Source of the DNA: JAXLWB01 sp046328715 | Lineage (GTDB): Bacteria > Chloroflexota > Anaerolineae > Caldilineales > Caldilineaceae | Length of the DNA: 64,000 nt | NCBI GenBank assembly: GCA_046328715.1 | Contig: JAXLWB010000001.1 | Coordinates: 62,001-126,000, forward strand | Reading direction: 5' to 3' | Shown here: positions 44,832 through 53,629 of the stretch, piece after piece | Numbering within the stretch: the first letter of the stretch is position 1 | How the letters are laid out: each line of letters starts with the position of its first letter | Program-made: the position numbers and the translations under genes | The notes under the pieces: generated by a model | Database searches by the model: none | What the model was told of the DNA's origin: nothing | The model's input: only the letters and a program-made list of their open reading frames with translations

Positions 44832-44999
44832 TGGCAGCGCGCTGCCAACGGATTTTTTGGAACGGATTGAGCAGATTTGCTTTAATCCGTTCCAAGAATA
44901 ATTTAAATAGGTAGAAACTTGGGTTGTCTGCTTGATCGACTTGGGGAACGGATTAAGAGGAGTATCCGCTCAATCCGCTCCCTGAATCCGTTGGCAGCC
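44832..44999. repeat. long stuttered hairpin between amt and PII (AACGGATT word)
   Basis: GGCAGCGCGCTGCCAACGGA at 44832-44851 is itself a small palindrome, and its outer part pairs with AATCCGTTGGCAGCC near the right end. Several copies of GGAACGGATT and AATCCGTTCC lie between. The right end overlaps the TAG stop of amt (44999-45001). Confidence 0.8.
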
Positions 45000-46216
45000 T
45001 ACGCATACGCCCGTTCGCCATGTTCGCTGATGTCGAGACCCAACTCCTCTTCGACGTCGCTGACGCTTAAGCCCATCGTGGTGTCGAGGACTTTGGCAAT
45101 GACATAGGTGAGAGTAAAGGCAAAACCAGCGGCAACGACGACTGTGATCGCCTGGGTCACAAACTGCATCGGATTGCCATAGAAGAGACCAGTGCCGACT
45201 GAGTTAATAGCGGGCGAGGCAAAGAGCCCAGTGGCCAACGCTCCCCAAGTGCCTGCCATACCGTGACAGCCCCATACATCGAGCGACTCGTCTAAATGGC
45301 GGCTGTGGACAAACTTGATGCAGTAGTAGCTGATCGGTGCGCCGACGGCCCCGATGGCAATTGCCGCGAGCGGTGTGACAAAACCGGCGGCTGGTGTGAT
45401 GGCGACCATACCGACCACGGCACCCGTGACAATGCCCAAGACGCTAGGTTTGCCTTCGCTCCAGGCCAATATCATCCAAACTACCGCCGCTGCCGCAGCC
45501 GCTGTATTGGTGTTGACCAAGGCAGTGACGGCCAAACCATTGGCGGCCAAGGCGCTGCCACCGTTGAAGCCAAACCAGCCCATCCAGAGCAAGCCTGCAC
45601 CCAACACGGTGAAGGGAATATTGTGGGGTCCAATCGTGCTTGATCCATAATGCAGACGCTTGCGAATGACCAAGGAAAAGGCCAAGGCCGAGAAGCCAGC
45701 CGTGATATGGACGACTGTGCCGCCGGCAAAGTCGAGCGCACCCATCTTGGCAAAGATGCCACCCGAACCCCACACCCAATGGGCCACGGGGTCGTAGACC
45801 AAGGTCGCCCACAGCAGGGCAAAGACCAGGTAGGTTTTGAAGCGAACTCGTTCGACAAAGGCTCCGCTGATCAACGCAGGAGTGATCACTGCAAAGGTCA
45901 TTTGGAAGGCGGCAAAGGCAATGTGTGGTAAATTAGGGGTATAGACATCGCTGGCTGCGGCGGTTACATCGGTAAAGCCCAAATAGCGCAACCCACCGAG
46001 CAAACCGCCAATTGATGGGCCAAAGGCCAGGGAATAGCCGTACAAAATCCATTGGAGCGAGATGACGCCCATTGTAATAAAACTGAGGTTCAACGTCGAG
46101 AGAATGTTCTTTTTGCGCACCATGCCGCCATAGAAAAAGGCGAGCGCAGGCGTCATCATCGTGACAAGCGCGGTAGAGATCAGCACCCAGGCGGTATCGC
46201 CGCTGTTGATTTCCAT
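44999..46216 (-). CDS. amt: ammonium transporter (first copy)
   Basis: 405 residues, about eleven membrane segments. The Amt signatures are visible: FFYGGMVRKKN, GALDFAGGTVVHI with the conserved Asp and first pore His, and WGCHGMAGTWGALATG with the second pore His. It carries ammonium (as NH3/NH4+) inward. There is no cleaved signal peptide, unlike the two other copies in this window. I start at MEINSGDTAW (46216, with TAAGGAGCC upstream). The PII gene is downstream on the same strand. Confidence 0.93.
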   Translation of the reverse strand: MEINSGDTAWVLISTALVTMMTPALAFFYGGMVRKKNILSTLNLSFITMGVISLQWILYGYSLAFGPSIGGLLGGLRYLGFTDVTAAASDVYTPNLPHIAFAAFQMTFAVITPALISGAFVERVRFKTYLVFALLWATLVYDPVAHWVWGSGGIFAKMGALDFAGGTVVHITAGFSALAFSLVIRKRLHYGSSTIGPHNIPFTVLGAGLLWMGWFGFNGGSALAANGLAVTALVNTNTAAAAAAVVWMILAWSEGKPSVLGIVTGAVVGMVAITPAAGFVTPLAAIAIGAVGAPISYYCIKFVHSRHLDESLDVWGCHGMAGTWGALATGLFASPAINSVGTGLFYGNPMQFVTQAITVVVAAGFAFTLTYVIAKVLDTTMGLSVSDVEEELGLDISEHGERAYA

Positions 46217-46470
46217 CGGTAGGCTCCTTATTTTCAGTTGTTCGCGTGGAAGCCGCGCCAAATCAAGCGTTTGCTTCCATTCCATTGTTTGGGACCGGGC
46301 TATTGGGGAGCACGGCAAATGTCGCACTTGCGACGAGCGTAATTATCCTGCTAATTAGCAATCTATCAATAGACAGCCTGCACAAAAGCTGGGCGTGCTT
46401 TGTTGGCAGGAGTGCTGAAACTAAAAAAGAGTGCACCGATTGTTTAGTCTGCGCAAAGGAAGGCGAGTAG

Positions 46471-47259
46471 ATGCAACCAGCGATCCTGAATTTTCTAGAG
46501 CGAGATGTGTTCAAGAATATCGTGTTATTGAAAATGCTCCATGCCTATGGTGATTACATGGAACAACACTTCATGCAAACCGCAGAGGGCACCGGGCTAC
46601 TTCTATTGTTGCCTACGCAAGTCTCGTACTATGATGCGACCACCTATCCACAAACGAAGTATGTTGTGCTCTTTTCCACCGACAATCTTGAGGCTACTCA
46701 GACTCTCTTCGACCATATCCCTACCGATTGTAACTTGATCTTCAAATTGATGGATGAAGCTGTAAAAGGCAAGCTGGCGTCGATTTTCCCTCTGCAACGC
46801 GTGACGTCCTTCTTGTCCTATACGAGCCGTCCCGAGAGCTGTTTTGTGCCCGACCCCGAAGTGCACATCACACATACGGTCGACGAAGCCTCACTTACGA
46901 TGTATGAAAGCCAAGGACACCCGAGAGCGACGGTGCAAAGACAATTTGCCGACGGTGAAGCCATCCACTTTTCGTTCTATCAGCAGGAAAAACCCGTTTC
47001 GCTCTGCTTTACCTATCGCAACTACGACAAAGTCTGGGAGATCGGCGGGGTCTGGAGTGATCCTGCGCAGCGCAGGAAGGGATACGCTCGTCGTGTTGTG
47101 GCTACTGCCTTGCATACACTAACCCAAAAACAACGAACCCCACGTTATCAAGTGCATGAAACCAACCGTGCCTCCATTCAATTGGCGGAGTCATTGGGCT
47201 TGATTCGTTTTGTAGAAATTGAGCACTTTCTCGCGAAAACGAAAGTGCTTACGGAATAG
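46471..47259 (+). CDS. GNAT family N-acetyltransferase (two-part)
   Basis: 262 residues. The C-terminal half has the acetyl-CoA-binding GNAT motif with VWSDPAQRRKGYARRVVATA (Q/RxxGxA-like, about 206-225) and the later NRASIQLAESLGL. The N-terminal 120 residues are a less conserved domain resembling the N-terminal half of two-domain GNAT proteins. The acyl acceptor is unknown. AAGGCGAG precedes the ATG. Divergent from amt. Confidence 0.82.
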   Translation: MQPAILNFLERDVFKNIVLLKMLHAYGDYMEQHFMQTAEGTGLLLLLPTQVSYYDATTYPQTKYVVLFSTDNLEATQTLFDHIPTDCNLIFKLMDEAVKGKLASIFPLQRVTSFLSYTSRPESCFVPDPEVHITHTVDEASLTMYESQGHPRATVQRQFADGEAIHFSFYQQEKPVSLCFTYRNYDKVWEIGGVWSDPAQRRKGYARRVVATALHTLTQKQRTPRYQVHETNRASIQLAESLGLIRFVEIEHFLAKTKVLTE

Positions 47260-47296
47260 TGAGATTTTGTAAGTGAAATTCTAACATTCCTCTTAA

Positions 47297-47325
47297 TTGA
47301 CAATTTATATAAGCGGTGCTATACT
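47297..47325 (+). promoter_or_regulatory. consensus sigma-70 promoter for the GntR-type regulator
   Basis: A perfect TTGACA (47297-47302), a 17-base spacer and TATACT (47320-47325). It is the best-looking promoter in the window, about 147 bases before the regulator's ATG. Confidence 0.75.
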
Positions 47326-47335
47326 GGTTGCGTCC

Positions 47336-47352
47336 TAATGATCCGATCATTA
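47336..47352 (+). promoter_or_regulatory. palindromic operator candidate (TAATGATC-C-GATCATTA)
   Basis: A perfect 8+1+8 inverted repeat beginning about 11 bases after the -10 box, that is at the expected transcription start. Such a position suits autorepression by the downstream GntR-type regulator. Confidence 0.65.
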
Positions 47353-47471
47353 CGATTAATATGGTAATAGTATTTTGTATATAAAATCATAGTTTGCCGA
47401 TTGCAGCGCCGCACCGGTTTACATGTTCTTCTTCCTGGCGCATTGCGTGTGCCAGGATTTTTGTGTCTACT

Positions 47472-48176
47472 ATGCTTGAAGCAATTCATACGTACGATTT
47501 CCTTCAATATCTGCTTCACCAAGCCTACCAGCCTGGGGATCGCCTCCCCTCGTTGACCGATCTCAGCCGTGAGACAGGGCTAGGGGTGGGCAAATTACGC
47601 GAGCAGATGGAAGTGGTCCGCATGTTGGGCTTAATCGAAGCCAGCCCCAAGCGTGGAATTGTCCGCACCGATTATCAGTTTTTGCCCGCAGTTCGCCTTA
47701 GTTTGTTAACAGCACTAGAGCTGAATCGCCATTACTTTGAACTTTTCAGCAACTTGCGCTGCCATTTGGAACTGGCCTACTGGGATGAAGCAGTGGTGAA
47801 ACTGACAGATGAAGATAAATGTGAACTTAAGGTGCTAGTGGAATCTGCCAAACAAAAATTAAATCAGGCGCGTATCCAGATTCCTTACCGCGAACATCGC
47901 CAACTTCATTTGACGATTTTTCGGCGTCTCAATAATCCCTTTGTCGAAGGTTTGTTAGAAGCCTATTGGGAAGGGTACGAGGCGGTGGAATTGAATACGT
48001 ACGCTGACTATAGTTATTTGACACGAGTTTGGGACTATCACGAAAAGATTGTGGCAGCGATATGCCAGGGCGAATATGCCTTGGGTAAACAATTGCTGGC
48101 CGATCATATGAAACTTTTGGACGACCGTGGAATGGCATTAGAAATGCCAAGTGCTTCTACGGCAGTGACTCAGTAA
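47472..48176 (+). CDS. GntR family transcriptional regulator (FCD domain)
   Basis: 234 residues. The N-terminal winged helix (GDRLPSLTDLSRETGLGVGK, then LREQMEVVRMLGLIE) matches GntR DNA-binding domains. The rest is all-helical and of FadR C-terminal (FCD) type, with metal-ligand-like His residues in EHRQLHLTIF and WDYHEKIV and a final DHMKLL. FCD regulators respond to small organic acids. The ATG at 47472 is chosen; the longer frame starts at a doubtful codon. A consensus promoter and palindrome lie just upstream. It may control the following oxidoreductase genes. Confidence 0.85.
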   Translation: MLEAIHTYDFLQYLLHQAYQPGDRLPSLTDLSRETGLGVGKLREQMEVVRMLGLIEASPKRGIVRTDYQFLPAVRLSLLTALELNRHYFELFSNLRCHLELAYWDEAVVKLTDEDKCELKVLVESAKQKLNQARIQIPYREHRQLHLTIFRRLNNPFVEGLLEAYWEGYEAVELNTYADYSYLTRVWDYHEKIVAAICQGEYALGKQLLADHMKLLDDRGMALEMPSASTAVTQ

Positions 48177-48295
48177 ACAGGGTAACCAGGTAACGATTCG
48201 TAGATTAGACATTGATAACCGTCACCTTATCAGCGAATCCGCTCCCCAGCAACCTAGTGCCAAATTTATTTTGATGTACAAACGGAGAGAAAGGT

Positions 48296-50146
48296 ATGGC
48301 CGAATTAACCATTGGAACTTCCGAAGTCGAGGTTCGAGATCTTGTAGTAAACGACTTCAATATTAATGTTGCCACTGCCAATGGCTCTGGCAGCCAAACC
48401 AGCAATAGTTTGCTGATTCGCTCATTGTTCAAAATGGGCATTCCGGTCACAGGTAAGAACCTGTTTCCGAGCAACATTCAGGGGTTGCCAACCTGGTATA
48501 ATATCCGCCTCAGCAAGGATGGCTTCTTGGCCCGCCGCGAGAAGGTGGAGGTCATGATCTGCATGAACGGTGCTACCGTCGCCGAAGACATGGAGAGCGT
48601 GGTGCCGGGTGGAATCGTCCTCTACGATGATTCATTACCAGTGGCCAATCATCGCAAGGATGTGAAGTATTACAGCATGCCCGTGAAGGATCTGGTGAAA
48701 GCTGCCAACTTGCCCCACAACCTGCAAAAATATGTTGGCAACATGGCCTACGTTGGGGTCGTCGCTCATCTGCTCGAGATCGAACTGAACGAGCTGAAGG
48801 CCGCTCTGGATTGGAACTTCAAAGGCAAGCCAAAGCCCATCGAAATGAACTGGAATATGCTCAACGCCGCCTATGAATGGGCCAAAGCGAATATCGTTAA
48901 CGACCAGCCTTATCGCGTACAGCGCATGACCGGCTTTAACGAAGGCAAGATTCTGGTCGATGGCAATAGCTCGGCTGCATTGGGCTCACTCTATGGAGGC
49001 GTCCAATTCGTGGCCTGGTACCCGATTACGCCTTCCTCCAGCCTAGCTGAGGGAATTTTGGAGTATGGACCGAAACTACGTACCGATGCTGAAAGCGGCA
49101 AACATACCTATGCCGTAGTGCAAGCCGAAGATGAACTGGCCGCAGCCGGCATGATCATCGGTGCAGGTTGGGCGGGCGCTCGCTCGATGACCTCGACCAG
49201 TGGCCCTGGCATCAGCTTGATGGGCGAATTTGTTGGCCTGGCCTACTTTGCTGAGATTCCTGCTGTATTTTGGGACATCCAACGCATGGGTCCCAGCACA
49301 GGTCTGCCAACTCGCACCAGCCAGGGTGATATTCTCTCCACTTACTATTTGAGCCACGGTGACACGCGTCATCCGATTTTATTCCCTGCCAGCCCCAAGG
49401 AATGTTTTGAGATGGCCGGAACTGCACTCGATCTGGCTGAGCGGTTGCAGACGCCCATCTTTGTGCTTAGTGATCTCGACCTAGGCATGAACTTGTGGAT
49501 CAGTGATGCCTACGAATATCCTGAGGCTCCGCTAGATCGAGGTAAAACGCTCGACCTGGAAGCGCTGAAATCCTTTAAGGACAAGTATGGCAAGAGTTGG
49601 GGCCGCTACCTGGATGTAGACGGCGATGGCATTGCCTATCGTACCATTCCTGGCACAGATAGCCCCATGGCTGCATATTTCACCCGTGGCACCGGCCACA
49701 CTCCCTATGCCACTTACAGCGAACGCTCTGAAGATTGGGAGGGAAATCTGGTTCGTCTTCATCTCAAGTTCGAAACCGCACGCCACATTGTGCCCGGTCC
49801 CGTCTTTGACGAAGTCGAAGAAGCCAAGATTGGCATCATCAGCATGGGCAGCAACGACCCCGCAATTCAGGAAGCGCGCTCACGGCTACGAGCAGCAGGA
49901 ATCGAAACCAGCTACATGCGCCTGCGTGCTCTGCCGATCAACGATGCCGTCAAAGATTTCATCGCAAGCTACGATAAGGTCTACGTGGTTGAAAACAACT
50001 ACGACGGGCAATTGCACATTATCCTGCAAGTGGAAATGCCAGAGATGGCTGACAAACTGGTCTCTGCCGCCCGCTGCAATGGCCTGCCCTTATCGGCACG
50101 TTGGATCACGGAAACGATCACCAACATGGAAGCGAGCAACAAATAG
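48296..50146 (+). CDS. korA: 2-oxoacid:ferredoxin oxidoreductase subunit alpha (gamma-alpha fusion)
   Basis: 616 residues. Residues about 20-190 are the gamma (catalytic CoA-side) domain with GSGSQTSNSLLIRSLFKMG. Then comes the alpha TPP-pyrimidine domain (AWYPITPSSSLAEGI). This is the gamma-alpha fusion found in 2-oxoglutarate:ferredoxin oxidoreductases. With the beta subunit it converts a 2-oxoacid plus CoA to acyl-CoA, CO2 and reduced ferredoxin. 2-Oxoglutarate is inferred from the family type and nearby icd and sdh; pyruvate or branched-chain substrates are not excluded. GGAGAGAAAGG gives the ribosome binding site. Confidence 0.88.
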   Translation: MAELTIGTSEVEVRDLVVNDFNINVATANGSGSQTSNSLLIRSLFKMGIPVTGKNLFPSNIQGLPTWYNIRLSKDGFLARREKVEVMICMNGATVAEDMESVVPGGIVLYDDSLPVANHRKDVKYYSMPVKDLVKAANLPHNLQKYVGNMAYVGVVAHLLEIELNELKAALDWNFKGKPKPIEMNWNMLNAAYEWAKANIVNDQPYRVQRMTGFNEGKILVDGNSSAALGSLYGGVQFVAWYPITPSSSLAEGILEYGPKLRTDAESGKHTYAVVQAEDELAAAGMIIGAGWAGARSMTSTSGPGISLMGEFVGLAYFAEIPAVFWDIQRMGPSTGLPTRTSQGDILSTYYLSHGDTRHPILFPASPKECFEMAGTALDLAERLQTPIFVLSDLDLGMNLWISDAYEYPEAPLDRGKTLDLEALKSFKDKYGKSWGRYLDVDGDGIAYRTIPGTDSPMAAYFTRGTGHTPYATYSERSEDWEGNLVRLHLKFETARHIVPGPVFDEVEEAKIGIISMGSNDPAIQEARSRLRAAGIETSYMRLRALPINDAVKDFIASYDKVYVVENNYDGQLHIILQVEMPEMADKLVSAARCNGLPLSARWITETITNMEASNK

Positions 50147-50152
50147 CATGAA

Positions 50153-50217
50153 AATAGCGGATGGGAGATGACAAGAGACACTTCTACTCGCCATTCGCCA
50201 TCTGCAACTCGCTATTA
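50153..50217. repeat. stuttered hairpin between korA and korB
   Basis: ATAGCGGATGGGAGATG pairs imperfectly with ACTCGCCATTCGCCATCTG and AACTCGCTAT. It starts about 7 bases after the korA stop and lies within the operon. Confidence 0.65.
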
Positions 50218-50268
50218 GATATGCGGTTACGAGCCGTATTACCTTGAAGAGAAGGATTGAGAATAATC

Positions 50269-51345
50269 ATGTCCACAACTGAAACAACCATGACCGCAAA
50301 GGAAAAGGCGATGGCGGCGGCTGCTGCCCGTGCGCCGAAAGTAAACGCTTTGGGTCTTGATAAAAAGGTCTACCAGGGTGCAAATTCCACCCTTTGTAAT
50401 GGCTGCGGTCACGATTCCATCAGCTCGCGTATCATCAACGCCACCTGGGAATTGGGATTGAATCAAAGCCAGGTGATTAAGCTGAGTGGTATCGGCTGTA
50501 GCTCCAAAACGCCAGCCTATTTCCTTGGGCAGAGCCACGGTTTTAACAGCGTGCATGGCCGTATGCCGTCGGTTGCCACTGGTGCAATTGTCTCCAATCG
50601 CAGTTTGACTGCGGTCGGCGTAAGCGGCGATGGCGATACCGCCTCGATTGGCATTGGTCAGTTTAAGCACTTGGTGCGCCGCAATGTGCCGATGGTCTAT
50701 ATCGTGGAAAACAACGGCGTCTATGGTCTGACCAAGGGTCAATTTAGCGCCACTTCCGACAAAGGGCAGTATCTCAAATATGCTGGTACAAATAATCTGC
50801 CTTCGTTGGATATCTGTCTGGAAGCATTGAGCGCCAATGCGACGTTTGTGGCACGCAGCTTTGCTGGCGATGCCAAGCAACTTGAGGCCTTGCTCAAGGC
50901 CGCCATGAGCCACAAGGGCATTGCTGTACTTGATGTCATCAGCCCCTGTGTTACCTTTAACAACCATGAGCAGTCGAACAAGAGCTACGACTGGGGCAAG
51001 AAGAATGAAACGCCCTTGCACGAGTTGAACTTTGTGCCGAGCTATGAAGAGATTCAGATCGACGAATACGATGACGAGCGCGAGGTGCAACTGCATGATG
51101 GCTCTTGGATCGTGCTTAAGAAGCTCAACGAAGCCTACGACCCAACCGACAAGATGCTCGCCTACCATACTCTAGACGAAGGCCGACGCGAAAACAAATT
51201 ACTGACTGGCTTGCTCTACATCGATACCACCCAGGAAGATTTCAATCACCTGCTCAACATGGTGGATACGCCGCTGGTGCAGTTGCCGGAGAGCAAACTG
51301 CGCCCAACCCGTGAATCATTGACAAAAGTGCTTGCCGAGCTTTAG
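50269..51345 (+). CDS. korB: 2-oxoacid:ferredoxin oxidoreductase subunit beta
   Basis: 358 residues. TPP/Mg-binding signatures GDGDTASIGIGQ and VENNGVYGLTKGQFSAT are present. LCNGCGHDS and GIGCSS contain Cys residues of the type that hold the [4Fe-4S] cluster in beta subunits. The C-terminal 100 residues extend beyond the core and include an acidic stretch (IQIDEYDDEREV). It takes the electrons from the alpha-bound intermediate to ferredoxin. A short spacer with a hairpin separates it from korA. The ribosome binding site is weak. Confidence 0.88.
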   Translation: MSTTETTMTAKEKAMAAAAARAPKVNALGLDKKVYQGANSTLCNGCGHDSISSRIINATWELGLNQSQVIKLSGIGCSSKTPAYFLGQSHGFNSVHGRMPSVATGAIVSNRSLTAVGVSGDGDTASIGIGQFKHLVRRNVPMVYIVENNGVYGLTKGQFSATSDKGQYLKYAGTNNLPSLDICLEALSANATFVARSFAGDAKQLEALLKAAMSHKGIAVLDVISPCVTFNNHEQSNKSYDWGKKNETPLHELNFVPSYEEIQIDEYDDEREVQLHDGSWIVLKKLNEAYDPTDKMLAYHTLDEGRRENKLLTGLLYIDTTQEDFNHLLNMVDTPLVQLPESKLRPTRESLTKVLAEL

Positions 51346-51371
51346 TAAAGTGTAAATGATTGAGCATCGGT

Positions 51372-51468
51372 TTTTGTCATTCTGAGCGAGGGCTTTTTTG
51401 AGCAAAGAATCTTGCCTTGTCCAACCAGTATTCTTCGTCGCAAACAGCCGCTCCTCAGAATGACAAAG
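51372..51468. repeat. intergenic palindrome (TTGTCATTCTGAG type)
   Basis: TTTTGTCATTCTGAG (51372-51386) and CTCAGAATGACAAAG (51454-51468) form a 14-base terminal inverted repeat. The inside contains AGCAAAGAATCTTG and GTATTCTTCG words. Similar TTGTCATTCTGAGCG words occur between genes in many unrelated bacteria, as far as I recall. Confidence 0.75.
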
Positions 51469-51530
51469 CTATCTTTGAGGAATAGACGCCACGGTTGGTT
51501 TCTTAAGGGTATAAGAGCAGTCGTTCTAGA

Positions 51531-51566
51531 AGAGGAGGAGGTGAATTACCTCCTCTTCCTTACCCT
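51531..51566. terminator. hairpin terminator candidate
   Basis: GAGGAGGAGGTGAATTACCT plus CCTCTTCCTT gives a GGAGGT / ACCTCC stem followed by a pyrimidine-rich run. It lies between convergent korB and plsC. Confidence 0.6.
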
Positions 51567-51573
51567 TCACTCT

Positions 51574-52239
51574 TCACCCCTCGCCGTTTGCTAACTGCCA
51601 TTCGCCGCGCATTTCTTTAGGCAACAGTGCTGCCATCCCATACATGACCGTTTCAATCGACTCCTGTGCATAATCGCGGTCGGCTGGATTGCCCTCAAAA
51701 TAGAGTGGCTTGCCAAAGCGGACAATCACGTGTGGTCGGCGCCAGAACTGCCCAAGCCGACGTTGCGCTTCAAGCGAACCAATCACCACTGCCGGTATAA
51801 TTGGCACATTCGCCATCATTGCGATGCGTACCACGCCGGTTTTTCCCTGGCGTAGCGCTCCGGTATGGCTGCGAGTCCCTTCAGGAAACATCCCCAACAC
51901 ACGACCCGTTTTGACCAGTTGTACGGAATGTTCGATGGCGCCCAAATCGCCCTGGCCACGCTGGATGGGAAAGACACCAAAGGTCAGAAAGAAGCGGGTG
52001 ACCCAAGCATGGATACGAAAGATCTCTGCCTTGGCCATGAAAAAAATCTGGCGCGGACAACTGTAACCCAGGAAGACATAGTCTGGCCCGTCTGTGTGAT
52101 TGCATGTGACGATACAGCCTCCTGATTTTGGAACGTTTTCTGCACCTTCCACCGTCAAACGACAGGTCAGAAGTTTCAAAAAGGTCGCAAACACATAGAG
52201 CGCGCGCCAGGGCAAGGATGCGTCGCTAGGTAGTTTCAC
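51574..52239 (-). CDS. 1-acyl-sn-glycerol-3-phosphate acyltransferase-like (PlsC family)
   Basis: 221 residues. The HX4D catalytic motif is NHTDGPD (His48, Asp53) and FPEGTR lies at 118-123. It transfers an acyl chain to lysophosphatidic acid or a related acceptor at the membrane. The N-terminal segment (RALYVFATFLKLLT) is an amphipathic or membrane-associated helix. It is transcribed alone, toward korB. Confidence 0.9.
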   Translation of the reverse strand: MKLPSDASLPWRALYVFATFLKLLTCRLTVEGAENVPKSGGCIVTCNHTDGPDYVFLGYSCPRQIFFMAKAEIFRIHAWVTRFFLTFGVFPIQRGQGDLGAIEHSVQLVKTGRVLGMFPEGTRSHTGALRQGKTGVVRIAMMANVPIIPAVVIGSLEAQRRLGQFWRRPHVIVRFGKPLYFEGNPADRDYAQESIETVMYGMAALLPKEMRGEWQLANGEG

Positions 52240-52585
52240 AAGATCAGCTCCTACTGTTGAGATCTGGGTTGATTATTGATACGATTTTGGGTGATTGGTG
52301 AAGTGTAATACATGAGCTTTCGATGACCATCTGCATTTTACGCAGCACGCTTCATGCAAAATATGATCTGTCAACGTAAGTCACACTGATTCAGTTCTGA
52401 TAGACAAAGCAGATAGACATTGCATGCTCACAATGCGTAGGGGCACACCCTTGCGGTTGCCCATTCGCTGATGCAAGCAGGGCACCGGCAAGCGGATGCC
52501 CCTATAATGATGCATCTTTGCTTTGCTTTGTCTATGAGAATTGTGTTTTCCAGATACTTCTTCGGACTCACGTAACGATCAGTGA
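52240..52585. other. intergenic region with a large imperfect palindrome
   Basis: Between about 52399 and 52536 an outer inverted repeat (GATAGACAAAGC / GCTTTGTCTAT) encloses TAGGGGCA / TGCCCCTA. The inner sequence GGGGCACACCCTTGCGGTTG is a word seen between genes in other bacteria. The rest of the 346 bases shows no gene. Confidence 0.7.
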
Positions 52586-53482
52586 CTAATTGAATCTGAT
52601 AATTTCTTGAATTGCTTGCTGATAGACCTGTGCGACTCGTTTTTCTTCTGCACCCAGAGAAGCAAGCAGTGCATTGCGCTGTTCGTCATTGCCCCATACC
52701 AAGGCGTATTGCCCAAACAGGAAAAAGGAGTGACGCAGATCGTAAATGGCATCAATCCAAAATTGATTTTGATGGTGTAATAACCCTCGTTCGCGCCACA
52801 GTGCGGGATGACGTGGCATCAGCACAAGCATATAGTTGAGCACTTGAATCGTTGTGAGCGTATCACGGCTGCCCAGGTAGGTATTGCGAAGATTGAAGAG
52901 AATCCGCTGCGCCCATGCCTCCGCTGCAATCGCTTGATAGCTCTCTGGATTCAACGTCGGTTGCATTCCAAAGATGCGCCCTAGGTAGGCTTCCGCCTCA
53001 TCTGGCGCAATGACTTCACCGTGAAATGGGTCGAGCAGCCAACTTCCATCAGCATCTTGAAAGCGGGCCATAAAGTGGCCAGGAAAGCCGATGCCCTCAA
53101 TTGGCAAATCGATGCGACGAGCAATGGCGACACAGATCAGGCAGAGCATGATCGGCAGTCCGCGTCGACGTTCCAGTACAACGTTGAGATAACTATTGTC
53201 AGGATGATAGTAGTGCTCTCGGTCGCCTGTAAAGCCGAAATCTTTGCAGAAGATGCGCAAAAACTGATGCGCCCGATGAGTCGATTCCTCACTTTGCGCA
53301 AGTTGTTGCTCCATCGATTTGGCAAGTTGGTCCAATTCGTGTAGATAGTACTCGCTTTCAAGCTGCGGATAGGCGATCTGCGCAATCGCCAGCGCCAGCC
53401 GTTCCGGCTCGGGGGCTGGACGTCGAAGTTCCTGCGCAAATTCGTCAAGAGCGGTTCTAGAGCTCATCTCACGATTCCCCAT
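52586..53482 (-). CDS. SirB1-like transglutaminase-core family protein
   Basis: About 298 residues. The N-terminal half (YYHPDNSYLNVVLERRRG then LPIMLCLICVAIARR) matches the transglutaminase-core-2/SirB1 family, where Cys (IMLCLIC), His (GFPGHFMAR) and Asp (LLDPFHG) would form the papain-like triad. The C-terminal half (LVLMPRHPALWRERGLLHHQ) is TPR-like. Function is generally unknown. ATG at 53482 is the longest ATG; MSSRTALDEF at 53467 with GGGGA upstream is an equally possible start. Confidence 0.85.
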   Translation of the reverse strand: MGNREMSSRTALDEFAQELRRPAPEPERLALAIAQIAYPQLESEYYLHELDQLAKSMEQQLAQSEESTHRAHQFLRIFCKDFGFTGDREHYYHPDNSYLNVVLERRRGLPIMLCLICVAIARRIDLPIEGIGFPGHFMARFQDADGSWLLDPFHGEVIAPDEAEAYLGRIFGMQPTLNPESYQAIAAEAWAQRILFNLRNTYLGSRDTLTTIQVLNYMLVLMPRHPALWRERGLLHHQNQFWIDAIYDLRHSFFLFGQYALVWGNDEQRNALLASLGAEEKRVAQVYQQAIQEIIRFN

Positions 53483-53629
53483 CAAGACGTACCTATCGCA
53501 TTGAGTTGTACATAGTACCTACGGTGCGCTGAAACGCCGTAAATTTCAGTCATAGCTATGGGAAAATTCATGGCGTTTGCAAACGTAGTTGGTGTAAGTC
53601 TTTGCAGTCCAGCCGCTGTCATCGCTGAT

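Noticed and set aside
45296..45931. Forward frames opposite the first amt gene
   Set aside because: Shadows of the conserved membrane-protein coding sequence.
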